A DNA stretch of 28,044 bases from CAYLMM01 sp964384825 (GTDB lineage: Bacteria; Krumholzibacteriota; Krumholzibacteriia; LZORAL124-64-63), in the NCBI GenBank assembly GCA_964384825.1, contig CAYLMM010000037.1, positions 1 to 28,044 on the forward strand, given 5' to 3'. The notes beneath the pieces are model-generated. The model was not told the DNA's origin, did not search any database, and was given only the letters and a program-made list of their open reading frames with translations. The translations under genes and the position numbers were made by a program. This document shows positions 16,010 through 24,023 of this stretch, piece after piece; position 1 is the first letter of the stretch, and every line of letters starts with the position of its first letter.

Positions 16010-17665
16010 ATGCACGATTACGGCATATTGCGGGATCTGGCGGTCATCTTCGCCGCCGCGCTGGTGGTCGTGGGCGGATTGCGCCGTCTGCACGTGCCGC
16101 CGATCGCCGGCTACATCGCAGCCGGGGTGCTGGTCGGCCCCGGCGTGCTGCGTCTGGTCTCCGACGTGCACAAGATCGAGGTTCTGGCCGAAGTCGGCGT
16201 GATCCTGTTGCTGTTCGGCATCGGTCTGGAACTGTCGCTGGACCTCATCCGCCGCCTGTGGCGGGCCATCGTCATCGGCGGCGCGCTGCAGGTCGCGTCG
16301 ACCGGGGCCGCGGCCGCCGGCCTGGCGCTGGCCTGGGGGCTGCCGCCGCGGCCGAGCATCTTCCTGGGCTGCCTGGTGGCGATCTCCAGCACCGCGGTGG
16401 TGCTGCGGGGTCTGGCCCAGCGCGGCGAACTGAACGCACCCCACGGGCGCCTGGCGGTCGGCATCCTGGTCTTCCAGGATCTTTGCGTGGTGCCGATGAT
16501 GCTGGCCATCCCCTTCCTGGCCGGCGGCGGCGATCCCGGAAAAGCGCTGAAGGCCCTGGCCACCGCGGTCGCGGTGCTGGCCGCGGTGCTGATCGGGGCG
16601 CGGGTCGTGGTGCCGCGGATGCTGGCGCTGGTCGCCCGCTCGAAGCAGCGCGACCTCTTCGTCCTGGGCGTGTTCCTGGCTTGTTTCGGCACCGCCTACG
16701 CCGTAACCGGGGCCGGCATCTCGCTGGCCCTCGGCGCATTCCTCGGCGGGCTGATCGTGGCGGGCAGCGAATACCGCCACCAGGCGATGTCCGACCTGGT
16801 GCCCCTGCGCGAGGCGCTGGCCTGCGTCTTCTTCGTCTCGATCGGCATGCTGCTGGATCTGCCGGCGATCGCCGCCGACGCCGCGGCGATCCTGGCCATG
16901 CTGACCGCGATCCTGGTCGGCAAGTTCGTCCTGCTGTTCCTGACCGCGGCGGTGATGCGCCTGCCGCTGCGCGTCTGCGTGCTGACCGGGGCCGCCCTGT
17001 GCCAGGTGGGCGAGTTCTCGTTCGTGCTGCTGCGCGCGGCCGGCGGTACCGATCTGGTCCCCGAACCGCTGGCCACCCGGCTGCTGGTGTCGATCATCCT
17101 GTCGATGGCGGTCACGCCGGTGTTTCTGGCCGCGGGTCCCCACCTGGCCGCCGGCGCTTCGCGGGTGGGCATGCTGGAGCGCCTGATGCAGGTGCGCTGT
17201 CCGGAGCCGGATTCGTCCGCGGCCGAAATGGCAGATCACGTCATCGTGGCGGGATACGGACTGGCCGGAGAGATGGCGGCCGCCGCCCTGCGTGAAATGG
17301 GGATACCGCTGGTGGTTCTGGATCTGGGCCCGGAGAACGTGCGCCGCGCGTCCGAAGCCGGCCACGGCGCCTACTTCGGCGACGTCACCAGCGAGGAGGT
17401 GCTCGCGCATCTGTCGCTGAAGAAGGCCCGGCGGCTGGTGGTGGCGATCAACGACACCGAGGCCTCGGTCCGCGCCATCCGGGCCGCACGGCACCTGGCC
17501 CCCGGAGTCCCCATCCTGGCCCGCTCGACCTTCGCCTCCGACAGCGAGCGGTTGCTGGCCGCCGGGGCCGACCAGGTCGTCGCGGCCGAGGAGGCCGCCG
17601 CCCACGAATTGGAGTCGCGGGTGCTGGCCGGCTGCGCGTCCGGAAACGGCGCGGACCCCGACTAG
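16010..17665 (+). CDS. CPA2-type cation:proton antiporter with TrkA-N (RCK) domain
   Basis: A 551-residue KefB/KefC-like transporter exchanging K+ or Na+ for protons. About the first 380 residues are membrane helices with family landmarks: IAGYIAAGVLVGPGVL, EVGVILLLFGIGLELSLD, the SSTAVVLRGLAQRGEL segment, GILVFQDLCVVPMM (the ion-site Gln-Asp pair), ALGAFLGGLIVAGSEY and CVFFVSIGMLLD. From about residue 404 comes a TrkA-N domain with the nucleotide motif VIVAGYGLAGEMAA and AYFGDVTSEEVL, followed by a short tail. There is no separate TrkA-C domain. GGGA 7 bases upstream favours the ATG at 16010; an ATG at 15998 would add four residues. Its TAG shares CTAG with the stop of the convergent antiporter. 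Confidence 0.93.
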   Translation: MHDYGILRDLAVIFAAALVVVGGLRRLHVPPIAGYIAAGVLVGPGVLRLVSDVHKIEVLAEVGVILLLFGIGLELSLDLIRRLWRAIVIGGALQVASTGAAAAGLALAWGLPPRPSIFLGCLVAISSTAVVLRGLAQRGELNAPHGRLAVGILVFQDLCVVPMMLAIPFLAGGGDPGKALKALATAVAVLAAVLIGARVVVPRMLALVARSKQRDLFVLGVFLACFGTAYAVTGAGISLALGAFLGGLIVAGSEYRHQAMSDLVPLREALACVFFVSIGMLLDLPAIAADAAAILAMLTAILVGKFVLLFLTAAVMRLPLRVCVLTGAALCQVGEFSFVLLRAAGGTDLVPEPLATRLLVSIILSMAVTPVFLAAGPHLAAGASRVGMLERLMQVRCPEPDSSAAEMADHVIVAGYGLAGEMAAAALREMGIPLVVLDLGPENVRRASEAGHGAYFGDVTSEEVLAHLSLKKARRLVVAINDTEASVRAIRAARHLAPGVPILARSTFASDSERLLAAGADQVVAAEEAAAHELESRVLAGCASGNGADPD

Positions 17666-19035
17666 GCGCCGGCAGCAGCTTCCGAACTCCCGGAGATCCC
17701 CTCGGGCACCCCATCGATCAGCTTCTTGACCATCAGGATGAAAACCCCGGTCAGGGCCAGGTTCAGGGCCAGCGACAGCATGGCGACCGTCACGATCGGA
17801 CCGCCGATGCCGTAGCCGAGGCTGAGTACCAGGATGCCCGCGCCCACCTCGCCGCGCGGCCACATCCCGATCGCTACGGCCAGACGGTGACGCCAGTGGA
17901 CCTCGCGCCGGTAGCAGAGGGCGGGGAACATCTTGCCGAGGTTGCTCAACAGGGTCAGGATCAGCACGTGCAGGGCGATCATCCCCCAGCCCATGCTCGG
18001 CTGCGAAGCGGTGACGGTCGGTTCGTATCCGGCCTTGCCGGATGGATCTTCCACCGCGGTCCCGGGGCGCCCCTGGGCCGCCGGGTCGTCGACGGCGTCG
18101 CCGGGAGCCGCCGCGTGCAGCGAGGCCGGCGTCGGTTCGGGATGCTGGGCGTCGGGCCCGGCGAAGATCGTCGGCATGCTCAGACCCACCAGCACCATGA
18201 ATGCGGCCGAGACGATCGTCGCCGCCTTCCTTTCGCCCGGGCGCTCCAGCACCCGGTGCAGCTCCTTCTCGACGGATGCGGCCGACGCGGCGGCCCCGGC
18301 GGCTCCCCGCGGACGCGCCAAGCAGCCGATCACGAACGCCGGCAGCAGCACCTCGATGTGGATCGGGACCGACGGATCGATCAGCTTGCTGCCGACGTGC
18401 AGGGCCTCGGTCGCCGCGACGATCGCCGCCGCGTAGAACAGCACCCACCCCCTGGTCACGGGCATGGCGATCCTGTGCAGCCAGACATAGGCCGCCGCCA
18501 GCAGAACGGCCATCAGCACCACGATCAGCCCCAGCTGCCAGGCCAGGCCCACCATCAGCATCTTCAACGGAATCATCAGCAGGACGGTATCGAGATCGTC
18601 GAAGATGGCCAGGATGCGGGCCTTGCGGAAGAGCCAGGTCGCGCCCAGGCCGGCCGCGGCCAGCATGCTGAACAGGACGCCGGCCGAGGTCGGGGCGGCG
18701 AACCGGCCGGCCAGCAGGGTCTCCTTCCAGGCCGCCGCGTCGCCCCAGAACCCGGGCGGCAGCATGAAGAAGACGAAGTAGCCGGTCACCAGGATCCACG
18801 GAAAGAAGGCGGCGGTGAAGGCCACCACGTAGTCCCAGCCGTAGCGGCCGAGATCGGACTTGTCGATGTGGAACTCGAATCCGACGTGGATCATGATGAA
18901 GGCCAGGCCGGTCATGGTCAGCACCCTGACCGCCGTGGCGAACGCGTCGTGGGATGCGCCGAGCAGCGACGGCAGGGCCTGCGACAAGCCCAGGCCGGCG
19001 AAAAGCAGGATCGAATAGGTCAGGACCTTGCGCAT
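17662..19035 (-). CDS. Second cation/proton antiporter-like membrane protein
   Basis: A 457-residue membrane protein of the monovalent cation:proton antiporter superfamily. It has about a dozen hydrophobic segments. Features include TMTGLAFIMIHVGFEFHIDKSDLG, an early helix like those of CPA carriers, FDDLDTVLLMIPLKML with two adjacent Asp in the position expected for the ion site, and AIGMWPRGEVGAGILVLSLGYG, like the late PRG.V/G..L motif of Na+/H+ exchangers. A long Pro/Ala/Asp-rich loop (about 300-345) interrupts the membrane part. There is no RCK domain. The start at 19035 has a GGGGGAGA site. Which ion it carries cannot be told. Confidence 0.85.
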   Translation of the reverse strand: MRKVLTYSILLFAGLGLSQALPSLLGASHDAFATAVRVLTMTGLAFIMIHVGFEFHIDKSDLGRYGWDYVVAFTAAFFPWILVTGYFVFFMLPPGFWGDAAAWKETLLAGRFAAPTSAGVLFSMLAAAGLGATWLFRKARILAIFDDLDTVLLMIPLKMLMVGLAWQLGLIVVLMAVLLAAAYVWLHRIAMPVTRGWVLFYAAAIVAATEALHVGSKLIDPSVPIHIEVLLPAFVIGCLARPRGAAGAAASAASVEKELHRVLERPGERKAATIVSAAFMVLVGLSMPTIFAGPDAQHPEPTPASLHAAAPGDAVDDPAAQGRPGTAVEDPSGKAGYEPTVTASQPSMGWGMIALHVLILTLLSNLGKMFPALCYRREVHWRHRLAVAIGMWPRGEVGAGILVLSLGYGIGGPIVTVAMLSLALNLALTGVFILMVKKLIDGVPEGISGSSEAAAGA

Positions 19036-19108
19036 CCGTCTCCCCCTCGTAGGCAATGTCCGAGCGCCGGCAGCCCCGTCCCGTGGCGCGCCGCGATCTC
19101 CCATCGAC

Positions 19109-19138
19109 ATCCTGGATCATGCAGGGGCGACGGGTCAA
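19109..19138 (-). promoter_or_regulatory. Putative promoter of the minus-strand antiporter
   Basis: On the minus strand TTGACC (19138-19133), an 18-base spacer and CAGGAT (19114-19109), about 73 bases before the ATG. The layout matches the cydA promoter except for the first base of the -10. Confidence 0.35.
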
Positions 19139-19236
19139 CAGGATACGGCCGCTCCGGAGTGATCTTTTCGCCGCGATTCCCGGCCCCGGCGCCGAATGCG
19201 GTGATTCGATCTCCTGCGATGAATTTTACATTACAC

Positions 19237-19273
19237 AATAATGATTTTCATTGAAATGGAGCTTCGCTATGCT
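19237..19273 (+). promoter_or_regulatory. Promoter with overlapping Fur-box-like element
   Basis: AATAATGATTTTCATTGAA (19237-19255) matches 13 of 19 positions of the classic Fur box. It covers the -35 TTTTCA (19245-19250), which is 17 bases from a good -10 TATGCT (19268-19273). The start codon it would serve is at 19380. Iron control is inference, and AT-rich promoter DNA can match Fur boxes by chance. Confidence 0.45.
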
Positions 19274-19379
19274 AGTTTCATTATCGATTCAATTCCATAA
19301 GACGCTTGAATAATAGCGACTTATGGGCCATCCTCCCCGCCGCGACCGATGAAACCCACTAAAAAGGGGCTGCCGACAG

Positions 19380-20912
19380 ATGAAAATCCTTCACCTGCTA
19401 CTGATCCTGTCTCTCGGATTGTTCCTGGCCGGATGCGAAGGCGACGAGGGCCCGGCCGGGCCTCCGGGCGACGGCGGATTCGACTACATCTACGCCGGCT
19501 CCGTCGCCGACGCGGACGGCGCGATCGGCGAGGGCGGCATCGTGCTGCTGAAGGCGCTGGATCCCGACGGCCGGCCCGTCGTCGACATCAACACGACGAT
19601 GACCGACGCCCAGGGCGCCTTCTCGATGGGTTCGACCATCGACGCCGAAGTCGTGCCGCTGGGCCTGGAAGCCCTGGTGAACGGCGCCAGCCTGCGCGCG
19701 TTCCTGGTCGATACCGACGGCCAGAGCGTCTCGCCCTACACCAACGCCGTGGTCGATCTGGTGACCATGGTCGTCGGCACCCCCGAGGGCCGCTCCCTGG
19801 CCGACTACCCGGCCGCGGACATCCGCACGCTGGTCGCCGCCGCCGAAGCGGCCCTGAACACCGCCGGCACCGACCTGACCGACCCCGAGGCGATCCGCGC
19901 TCAGCTGCTGACCGACATCGGCGGCCAGCTGGCCGATCTGTCCGGCGGCGCGTTCGGCGTGGTTCCCTCCAGCGCGATCGTGTCCGTCGATCCGGCCGAC
20001 GTGCTGACCGACGTCGATTCGTTCTATGTCACGATGACCGACGGCGCGGGCGAAGGATGGGACATCGACGGCGACGGCAGCATCGATGACGGCACCTCCG
20101 ACACCTACGACGACATGTTCTACCTGAGCATCGGCAGCAATGCGTTCCCCTCGCAGAACGCCCCCGGCGCCACCGCCAAGATCGAGGACGGCCGCGAAGT
20201 CGTCCTGGGACCGGTCGTCGACCTCGGCGGCTCGGGCCTGGACGTGACCCGCAAGATCTACGTGCCGGAAACCGGCAGCTTCGTCCGCTTCGCCGAGATC
20301 CTGGCCAACAACACCGGAGCCGACATCTCGATCAACGTCCAGATCACCGGGAACCTCGGCTCGGACGAAAGCACCGACGCCGTGGGCTATTCGTCCAACG
20401 GCAACAACGAAGCCGACGAGGGCGATGTCTGGCTGACCATGAAATGGGACAGCGATCCGACCGCCGGCTTCTTCTTCCCCGGAGCGGTTCCGAGCAAGAG
20501 CGAAGACGACGTGGAGTACGTCTGGACCGATGTCGTGGTGCCGGCCGGCGAGACCGTCGTGCTGTTCCACTGGGGCTTCCAGGGCACCGCCAAGACGGCC
20601 GCCATGATGGCCGACGAGCTGGCCCTGATCGAACAGCACATCCCCGCGGAGATGTTCGCCGGGATCTCGATCGCCGAAGCCGAGGCCGGAATCTACATCG
20701 ACGGTCAGGACAACGTCGTGGGCGAGGCCGGCGCGGTTGCGCCCCTGGCCTACGTCATCGCGCAGAACATGACGACCGGCACCTCGGGAGCCGAATTCGC
20801 CGCCGAGGACGGCAGCTTCGGGTTCTTCCTGAGGAACACCCGGCCCGGCGACTCCGTGATGGTGACCGCGTCGGACGACACCAACGAGAACATCACCGTC
20901 GCGGCCCCCTGA
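19380..20912 (+). CDS. Large acidic lipoprotein, unknown function
   Basis: A 510-residue lipoprotein with lipobox LAGC (Cys19) and an acidic start to the mature protein. A very short collagen-like run (GPAGPPGDGG) follows, as in many lipoproteins of FCB-group bacteria. Residues about 35-95 look like a carboxypeptidase-regulatory or Big-type beta domain (GGIVLLKALDPDGRPVVD, TMTDAQGAFSMGS). Near residue 226 the stretch DIDGDGSIDDGTSD is a calcium-binding loop of the dockerin/thrombospondin-3 kind. The C-terminal half is beta-rich with Asp and Asn. It has its own promoter and a strong terminator, so it is probably a single-gene unit. The Fur-like element suggests an iron link, but the protein shows no haem or iron-binding motif. 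I do not recognise a family. Confidence 0.82.
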   Translation: MKILHLLLILSLGLFLAGCEGDEGPAGPPGDGGFDYIYAGSVADADGAIGEGGIVLLKALDPDGRPVVDINTTMTDAQGAFSMGSTIDAEVVPLGLEALVNGASLRAFLVDTDGQSVSPYTNAVVDLVTMVVGTPEGRSLADYPAADIRTLVAAAEAALNTAGTDLTDPEAIRAQLLTDIGGQLADLSGGAFGVVPSSAIVSVDPADVLTDVDSFYVTMTDGAGEGWDIDGDGSIDDGTSDTYDDMFYLSIGSNAFPSQNAPGATAKIEDGREVVLGPVVDLGGSGLDVTRKIYVPETGSFVRFAEILANNTGADISINVQITGNLGSDESTDAVGYSSNGNNEADEGDVWLTMKWDSDPTAGFFFPGAVPSKSEDDVEYVWTDVVVPAGETVVLFHWGFQGTAKTAAMMADELALIEQHIPAEMFAGISIAEAEAGIYIDGQDNVVGEAGAVAPLAYVIAQNMTTGTSGAEFAAEDGSFGFFLRNTRPGDSVMVTASDDTNENITVAAP

Positions 20913-20939
20913 CCGACAGACGGGAACCACCAACGCTCG

Positions 20940-20977
20940 ACGGCCCGCTCCGGATCTCCGGGGCGGGCCGTATTTTT
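20940..20977 (+). terminator. Rho-independent terminator after the large lipoprotein
   Basis: A 14-base-pair stem, ACGGCCCGCTCCGG (20940-20953) with CCGGGGCGGGCCGT (20958-20971), includes one G-T pair, has an ATCT loop, and is followed by ATTTTTCCC. It also ends 34 bases before the stop of the convergent CYTH-like gene. Confidence 0.92.
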
Positions 20978-21004
20978 CCCGAAGCGTCGATCACCGGGGC
21001 CGGA

Positions 21005-21646
21005 TCAGTTGGCCAGATCCTTGTCGATCCAGCCGACGACCCGCTTGATGGCCTGCAGATAGTTGATGTTCTCGAATCCCGTCAGTCCGACCTCTTCGAG
21101 GGTCTTCCTGATGTCGTCGATCTCGGTGGACTCGGAATTGATCGTGACCACTGCCGCCCCGTTGATCAGGACGTTGGCCACTTCGCAGATCGTCCCGTTG
21201 ACCATGTACCCGAACCGTTCCTTGTGCACCTTGACGGCGAGCAGGTCCGGATGGGCGGCGATCATCGACAGGAAATCCGCGAGGCTGCAGGAATCACGGT
21301 CCAGCGCGGGCATCTCGACCGCGAACGCGGGAAAAACCTCTTCGCGCAGCACGTCCGCCGACAGGGGGAACTCGCCCTTCATCAGGGGATTCCACTGCTC
21401 GAGGCCGTCCCGCTCGGCGACGAAGGTCTTGATGTCCATCTTGCCGTCGCGGATCTTGGTGTTGTTCAGGTCGTTGGTGCGCGACACGATATAGATCTCG
21501 TCCGATTCCCTCCGCCACACCTTGCGGGGCACGGGAACCGAAAGCCTCGACATCAGTTCGGCCGGCTCGTCGAAATCCTGCCCGAAGGTGCGGAACTCGA
21601 AGCGGGGTTTGGAGATCTCTCCGATTTTCATCTCGTCCTTGGCCAT
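21005..21646 (-). CDS. Divergent CYTH-like (triphosphate tunnel) protein
   Basis: A 213-residue cytoplasmic protein whose pattern of charged strands resembles the CYTH/triphosphate tunnel fold. Seen in order are RFEFRTFG (about 16-23), SDEIYIVSR, NNTKIRDGKMDIKTF with the KxR and DxK alternation, LEQWNPLMKGEFPL, VKVHKERFGYMVNG, ICEVANVLINGAAVVTINSES with acidic residues on alternating positions, and a final LGL..FENINYLQAIKR helix. The standard N-terminal ExExK is replaced by FEFR, so it is not a textbook member. CYTH enzymes cleave or cyclise triphosphates using metal ions. An alternative ATG lies five residues in. It lies downstream of the porin on the same strand; a canonical CYTH gene is 4 kb upstream. 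Sure of a real gene; moderately sure of the fold. Confidence 0.6.
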   Translation of the reverse strand: MAKDEMKIGEISKPRFEFRTFGQDFDEPAELMSRLSVPVPRKVWRRESDEIYIVSRTNDLNNTKIRDGKMDIKTFVAERDGLEQWNPLMKGEFPLSADVLREEVFPAFAVEMPALDRDSCSLADFLSMIAAHPDLLAVKVHKERFGYMVNGTICEVANVLINGAAVVTINSESTEIDDIRKTLEEVGLTGFENINYLQAIKRVVGWIDKDLAN

Positions 21647-21671
21647 CGGTCTCTCTCTTCCTCGGAAATCC

Positions 21672-21697
21672 GCCGGGGCCCCGCGGGGGGCCCCGGC
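21672..21697 (-). terminator. GC-rich hairpin between porin and CYTH-like genes
   Basis: GCCGGGGCCCC (21672-21682) pairs with GGGGCCCCGGC (21687-21697), 11 base pairs with a 4-base loop. On the minus strand only ATTT follows a few bases later, so it may be a partial terminator or an mRNA stabiliser behind the porin gene. Confidence 0.5.
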
Positions 21698-21719
21698 AAC
21701 ATGCTGATGCGATCCGGAC

Positions 21720-22988
21720 CTAGAACGCGGTCTGGAACCGCATCTGGAGATAGCTGAAGTCGTAGTCGCCGAAGAACTGGTCGTCACCGCCGGTGGCGTA
21801 CTCGTCGTTGTCGACGTACCCGTAGTTCAGCATCAGCTTCACGTTGGGGTTCGGGAAATAGTTGACGCCCAGCGTGTAGGACTTGGCGGAGCCGTTCTCC
21901 TCGCCGGCGTCGGCATCGTTCAGATCGACGGTCGAGAAGCGGGCCGCGATCTCCCAGGCGCCGCTCTTGGCGTTGGGCACGACGCGGGCGAACTCGGCGT
22001 CCTTGTAATCGTACTTGTGGCTGTCTTCGGTCAGGAAGTAGCTGACGTACGCATAGCCGCCGCTGTAGGAAACGCTCTCATCCTCGTCGATGACGTCGGT
22101 ATTGGCCATCATGTACTCGCCCTGGAACATGAAGCGCTTGTTCACATAGGCCAGCTCGCCGCCGAAGACGTTGTACTTGTCGACGTCCTTGATCTTGGCG
22201 TAGGCGAACTTCGTGTCCGAGACGTTCGACTCGGGCCGGGTGTTGTACTTGACCGAGCCGCCCTCGAAGGTGGGCTTCTGCTGGGTGGCCGAGCCGCCGA
22301 TCATCAGGGTGCTTTCCTCGGTGCGGATCGGAGCGTAGTTGAGCCTGGCCGCGAAGTTGACCTGCTCGTTGGCCTCCTTGTAGTAGTCCTCGACATCGGC
22401 GCCGAACATGGCCGCCGACCAGCGGAAGCTGGGCGTCCACTTGGTGACCTCGATGCCCATCCGGCGGCCCACGACGAAGGGCTCGGTGCCCTGGCTGCGC
22501 TCCATGAACGTGAGGTTGCGGCTCGTGGTCACTTCCTCCAGGCCGAAGGGCTGGCGGAAATTACCGACGCGCACGCGGCCGTTGCCGTCGAAGAGCCCGC
22601 GGTAGCTCATGTAGGCGTCCTTGACCGCCGCCGCTTCCTCGGCGAAGTCCAGGTCGACCTCCGCGTACCAATCATCCCAGATCTGGGTCTTCAGGGCGAA
22701 ACGCACCCGGCGCAGGATGGCGCCGCCGCCCAGGCTGTCCTGGAAATCCTCGTAGTCGCCGTAGTCGTCGCTGTCGGGATCGTAGAGCGGACCGTCGTCG
22801 AAGTAGGTCGCCGCGTCGATGTAGACACGGGCGTCGAACCACCACTTGAAGGCCTGGTCGGGGGACTCGAAGACCAGAATGCCGTCTTCCGCATTGACGT
22901 CCAGCGGAGCGGTGGCCGCACCGGCCTGGATGGCCGTGGCGGCCAAAAGCAACGTGACCAAGCCGAACTTGAATACCCAATTCCTCAT
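21720..22988 (-). CDS. Outer-membrane porin of the OprO/OprP (phosphate/polyphosphate-selective) type
   Basis: A 422-residue beta-barrel protein. The signal peptide (NWVFKFGLVTLLLAATAIQAGAA) precedes a mature chain of alternating aromatic strands that ends in Phe (QMRFQTAF), the usual outer-membrane assembly signal. The Porin_O_P pattern is visible: FKWWFDARVYIDAATYFDD near the start, LRRVRFALKTQIWDDWYAEVDLDF, AYMSYRG, RVRVGNFRQPFGLEEVTTSRNLTFMERS, and GRRMGIEV. The GNFRQPFGLE segment is the best family marker. In Pseudomonas, OprP takes up phosphate and OprO pyrophosphate; other members are less specific, so substrate is inference. The start at 22988 has an AGGAGA site; the longer frame from 23141 has no signal peptide. 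Confidence 0.9.
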   Translation of the reverse strand: MRNWVFKFGLVTLLLAATAIQAGAATAPLDVNAEDGILVFESPDQAFKWWFDARVYIDAATYFDDGPLYDPDSDDYGDYEDFQDSLGGGAILRRVRFALKTQIWDDWYAEVDLDFAEEAAAVKDAYMSYRGLFDGNGRVRVGNFRQPFGLEEVTTSRNLTFMERSQGTEPFVVGRRMGIEVTKWTPSFRWSAAMFGADVEDYYKEANEQVNFAARLNYAPIRTEESTLMIGGSATQQKPTFEGGSVKYNTRPESNVSDTKFAYAKIKDVDKYNVFGGELAYVNKRFMFQGEYMMANTDVIDEDESVSYSGGYAYVSYFLTEDSHKYDYKDAEFARVVPNAKSGAWEIAARFSTVDLNDADAGEENGSAKSYTLGVNYFPNPNVKLMLNYGYVDNDEYATGGDDQFFGDYDFSYLQMRFQTAF

Positions 22989-23229
22989 TGTGATGTCTCC
23001 TCGGATCGGGGTTGACTTCGACGCTGCACCGGAGCCGGATCGGCGGCGGTCCTCCCCCCCGCTTTGCCGATTCCTGATCAGCGTTCCCTCACGGATCGTC
23101 CAGCCGGGAAACCATCCCCGGAAGGACTGCTTCACCCGCAACTGCGGATTCGTGTTCGCCCTCCCGGCCGGGGAATCGTCGCTCCCGGCCGGCGCGGGCC
23201 GCGCGCCCCTCCTCGGGGACGCGGAAGAT
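22989..23229. other. Gap between porin and upstream exported-protein gene
   Basis: 241 bases without a convincing gene. A hairpin of CGGCCGGG (23165-23172) with CCCGGCCG (23184-23191) lies 40-65 bases past the stop of the upstream gene but has no T tract. No clear promoter for the porin was found. Confidence 0.4.
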
Positions 23230-24021
23230 TCAGTTCTTTTCCTCCGGCCTCAGCTGGTCCCGGAAGAAGACCAGGTGCAAGGTCGCCAGGACCAGCCCCA
23301 GATACAGGGGCAGCTTGCCCCTCTTCTCGGAACGCATCCCGAAGGACAGTTCCACGACCTCGGTCGGTGCCAGCGATTCCGTCCGCTGGGTCATCGCGAT
23401 CCGGTCGCCGAAGCGATCGATCGAATAGGGCGGATTCGGGTTCTTCTTCGGTTCGTAGCCCGGAATCACGAAATCCACGTCCTGGACGAGGAATCCCTCC
23501 GGCAGGACCACCCTGAGCCGCATGTCCTTCAGCACGTAGGACGACGTGTTCGTGAACCGGCGGCCCACGCCGTATTCCCGGTAGGGGCGGGCGGATTCTT
23601 CCCGCGAGAACCAGCCGGGCACGAAGGCCCCGATCCGCACCGTGTCGCCCGCGGCGGCCACGGGCGCGGATTCCAGGTTCAACATGCGGCGCCCCAGAAC
23701 CTGGACCGTCGGGGTCCGCAGGCCCCGGGCGTCCTCGCCGAACATGGCCGGGCCGGAGATGACCGTGAAGTCCGTCGCCCCCTCGAAATCGAAGGGCAGG
23801 AGGAGACCTGCAACGCCGCCTCGACCGAGGACGAAACGGATCTCCACATCTGCGTTCCCCTCCGACCCGACCTGGATCGTCTCCTCGTAGCAGGCCAGCG
23901 TATCGGGCAGCGCCGGCCGCGCGGCCTCGGCCGCCTCGCAATCGACCAGCAGGACCAGGAATATCGCGATCGACAGCAGGGCCGTCGCCGCGAGCATGAC
24001 CGATGTCTTCCGGGTGCGCAT
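23230..24021 (-). CDS. Exported, membrane-anchored protein of unknown function
   Basis: A 263-residue protein with an N-terminal signal sequence or anchor (TSVMLAATALLSIAIFLVLLVD) followed by Cys-Glu-Ala-Ala-Glu-Ala; the Asp before the Cys makes a lipobox unlikely. The middle is beta-rich (VEIRFVLGRGGVAGLLLPFDF, MRLRVVLPEGFLVQDVDFVIPGY), consistent with one or two Ig-like or sandwich domains in the periplasm. A second hydrophobic segment, LPLYLGLVLATLHLVFF, lies near the C-terminus before a short charged tail. The ATG is two bases after the transporter stop, with GGGGTGG as ribosome site, so it is tightly linked to the transporter and may be its partner. I do not recognise a family. Confidence 0.72.
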   Translation of the reverse strand: MRTRKTSVMLAATALLSIAIFLVLLVDCEAAEAARPALPDTLACYEETIQVGSEGNADVEIRFVLGRGGVAGLLLPFDFEGATDFTVISGPAMFGEDARGLRTPTVQVLGRRMLNLESAPVAAAGDTVRIGAFVPGWFSREESARPYREYGVGRRFTNTSSYVLKDMRLRVVLPEGFLVQDVDFVIPGYEPKKNPNPPYSIDRFGDRIAMTQRTESLAPTEVVELSFGMRSEKRGKLPLYLGLVLATLHLVFFRDQLRPEEKN

Positions 24022-24023
24022 CG

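Larger units (their letters stand above)
19036..19379. other. Divergent intergenic region, 344 bases, regulatory
   Basis: No gene is seen. The left half is GC-rich and may hold the antiporter promoter. From 19215 to 19330 the sequence becomes clearly AT-rich, unlike everything around it, and carries the Fur-like element and a good promoter for the + strand lipoprotein. The leader from about 19280 to 19379 contains TTATCGATTC and a purine-rich AAAAAGGGGC ribosome site. Confidence 0.7.

Noticed and set aside
15968..19138. 1056-residue minus-strand open frame
   Set aside because: It overlaps both antiporter genes in the wrong frames and shows no domain; long open frames are expected in such GC-rich DNA.
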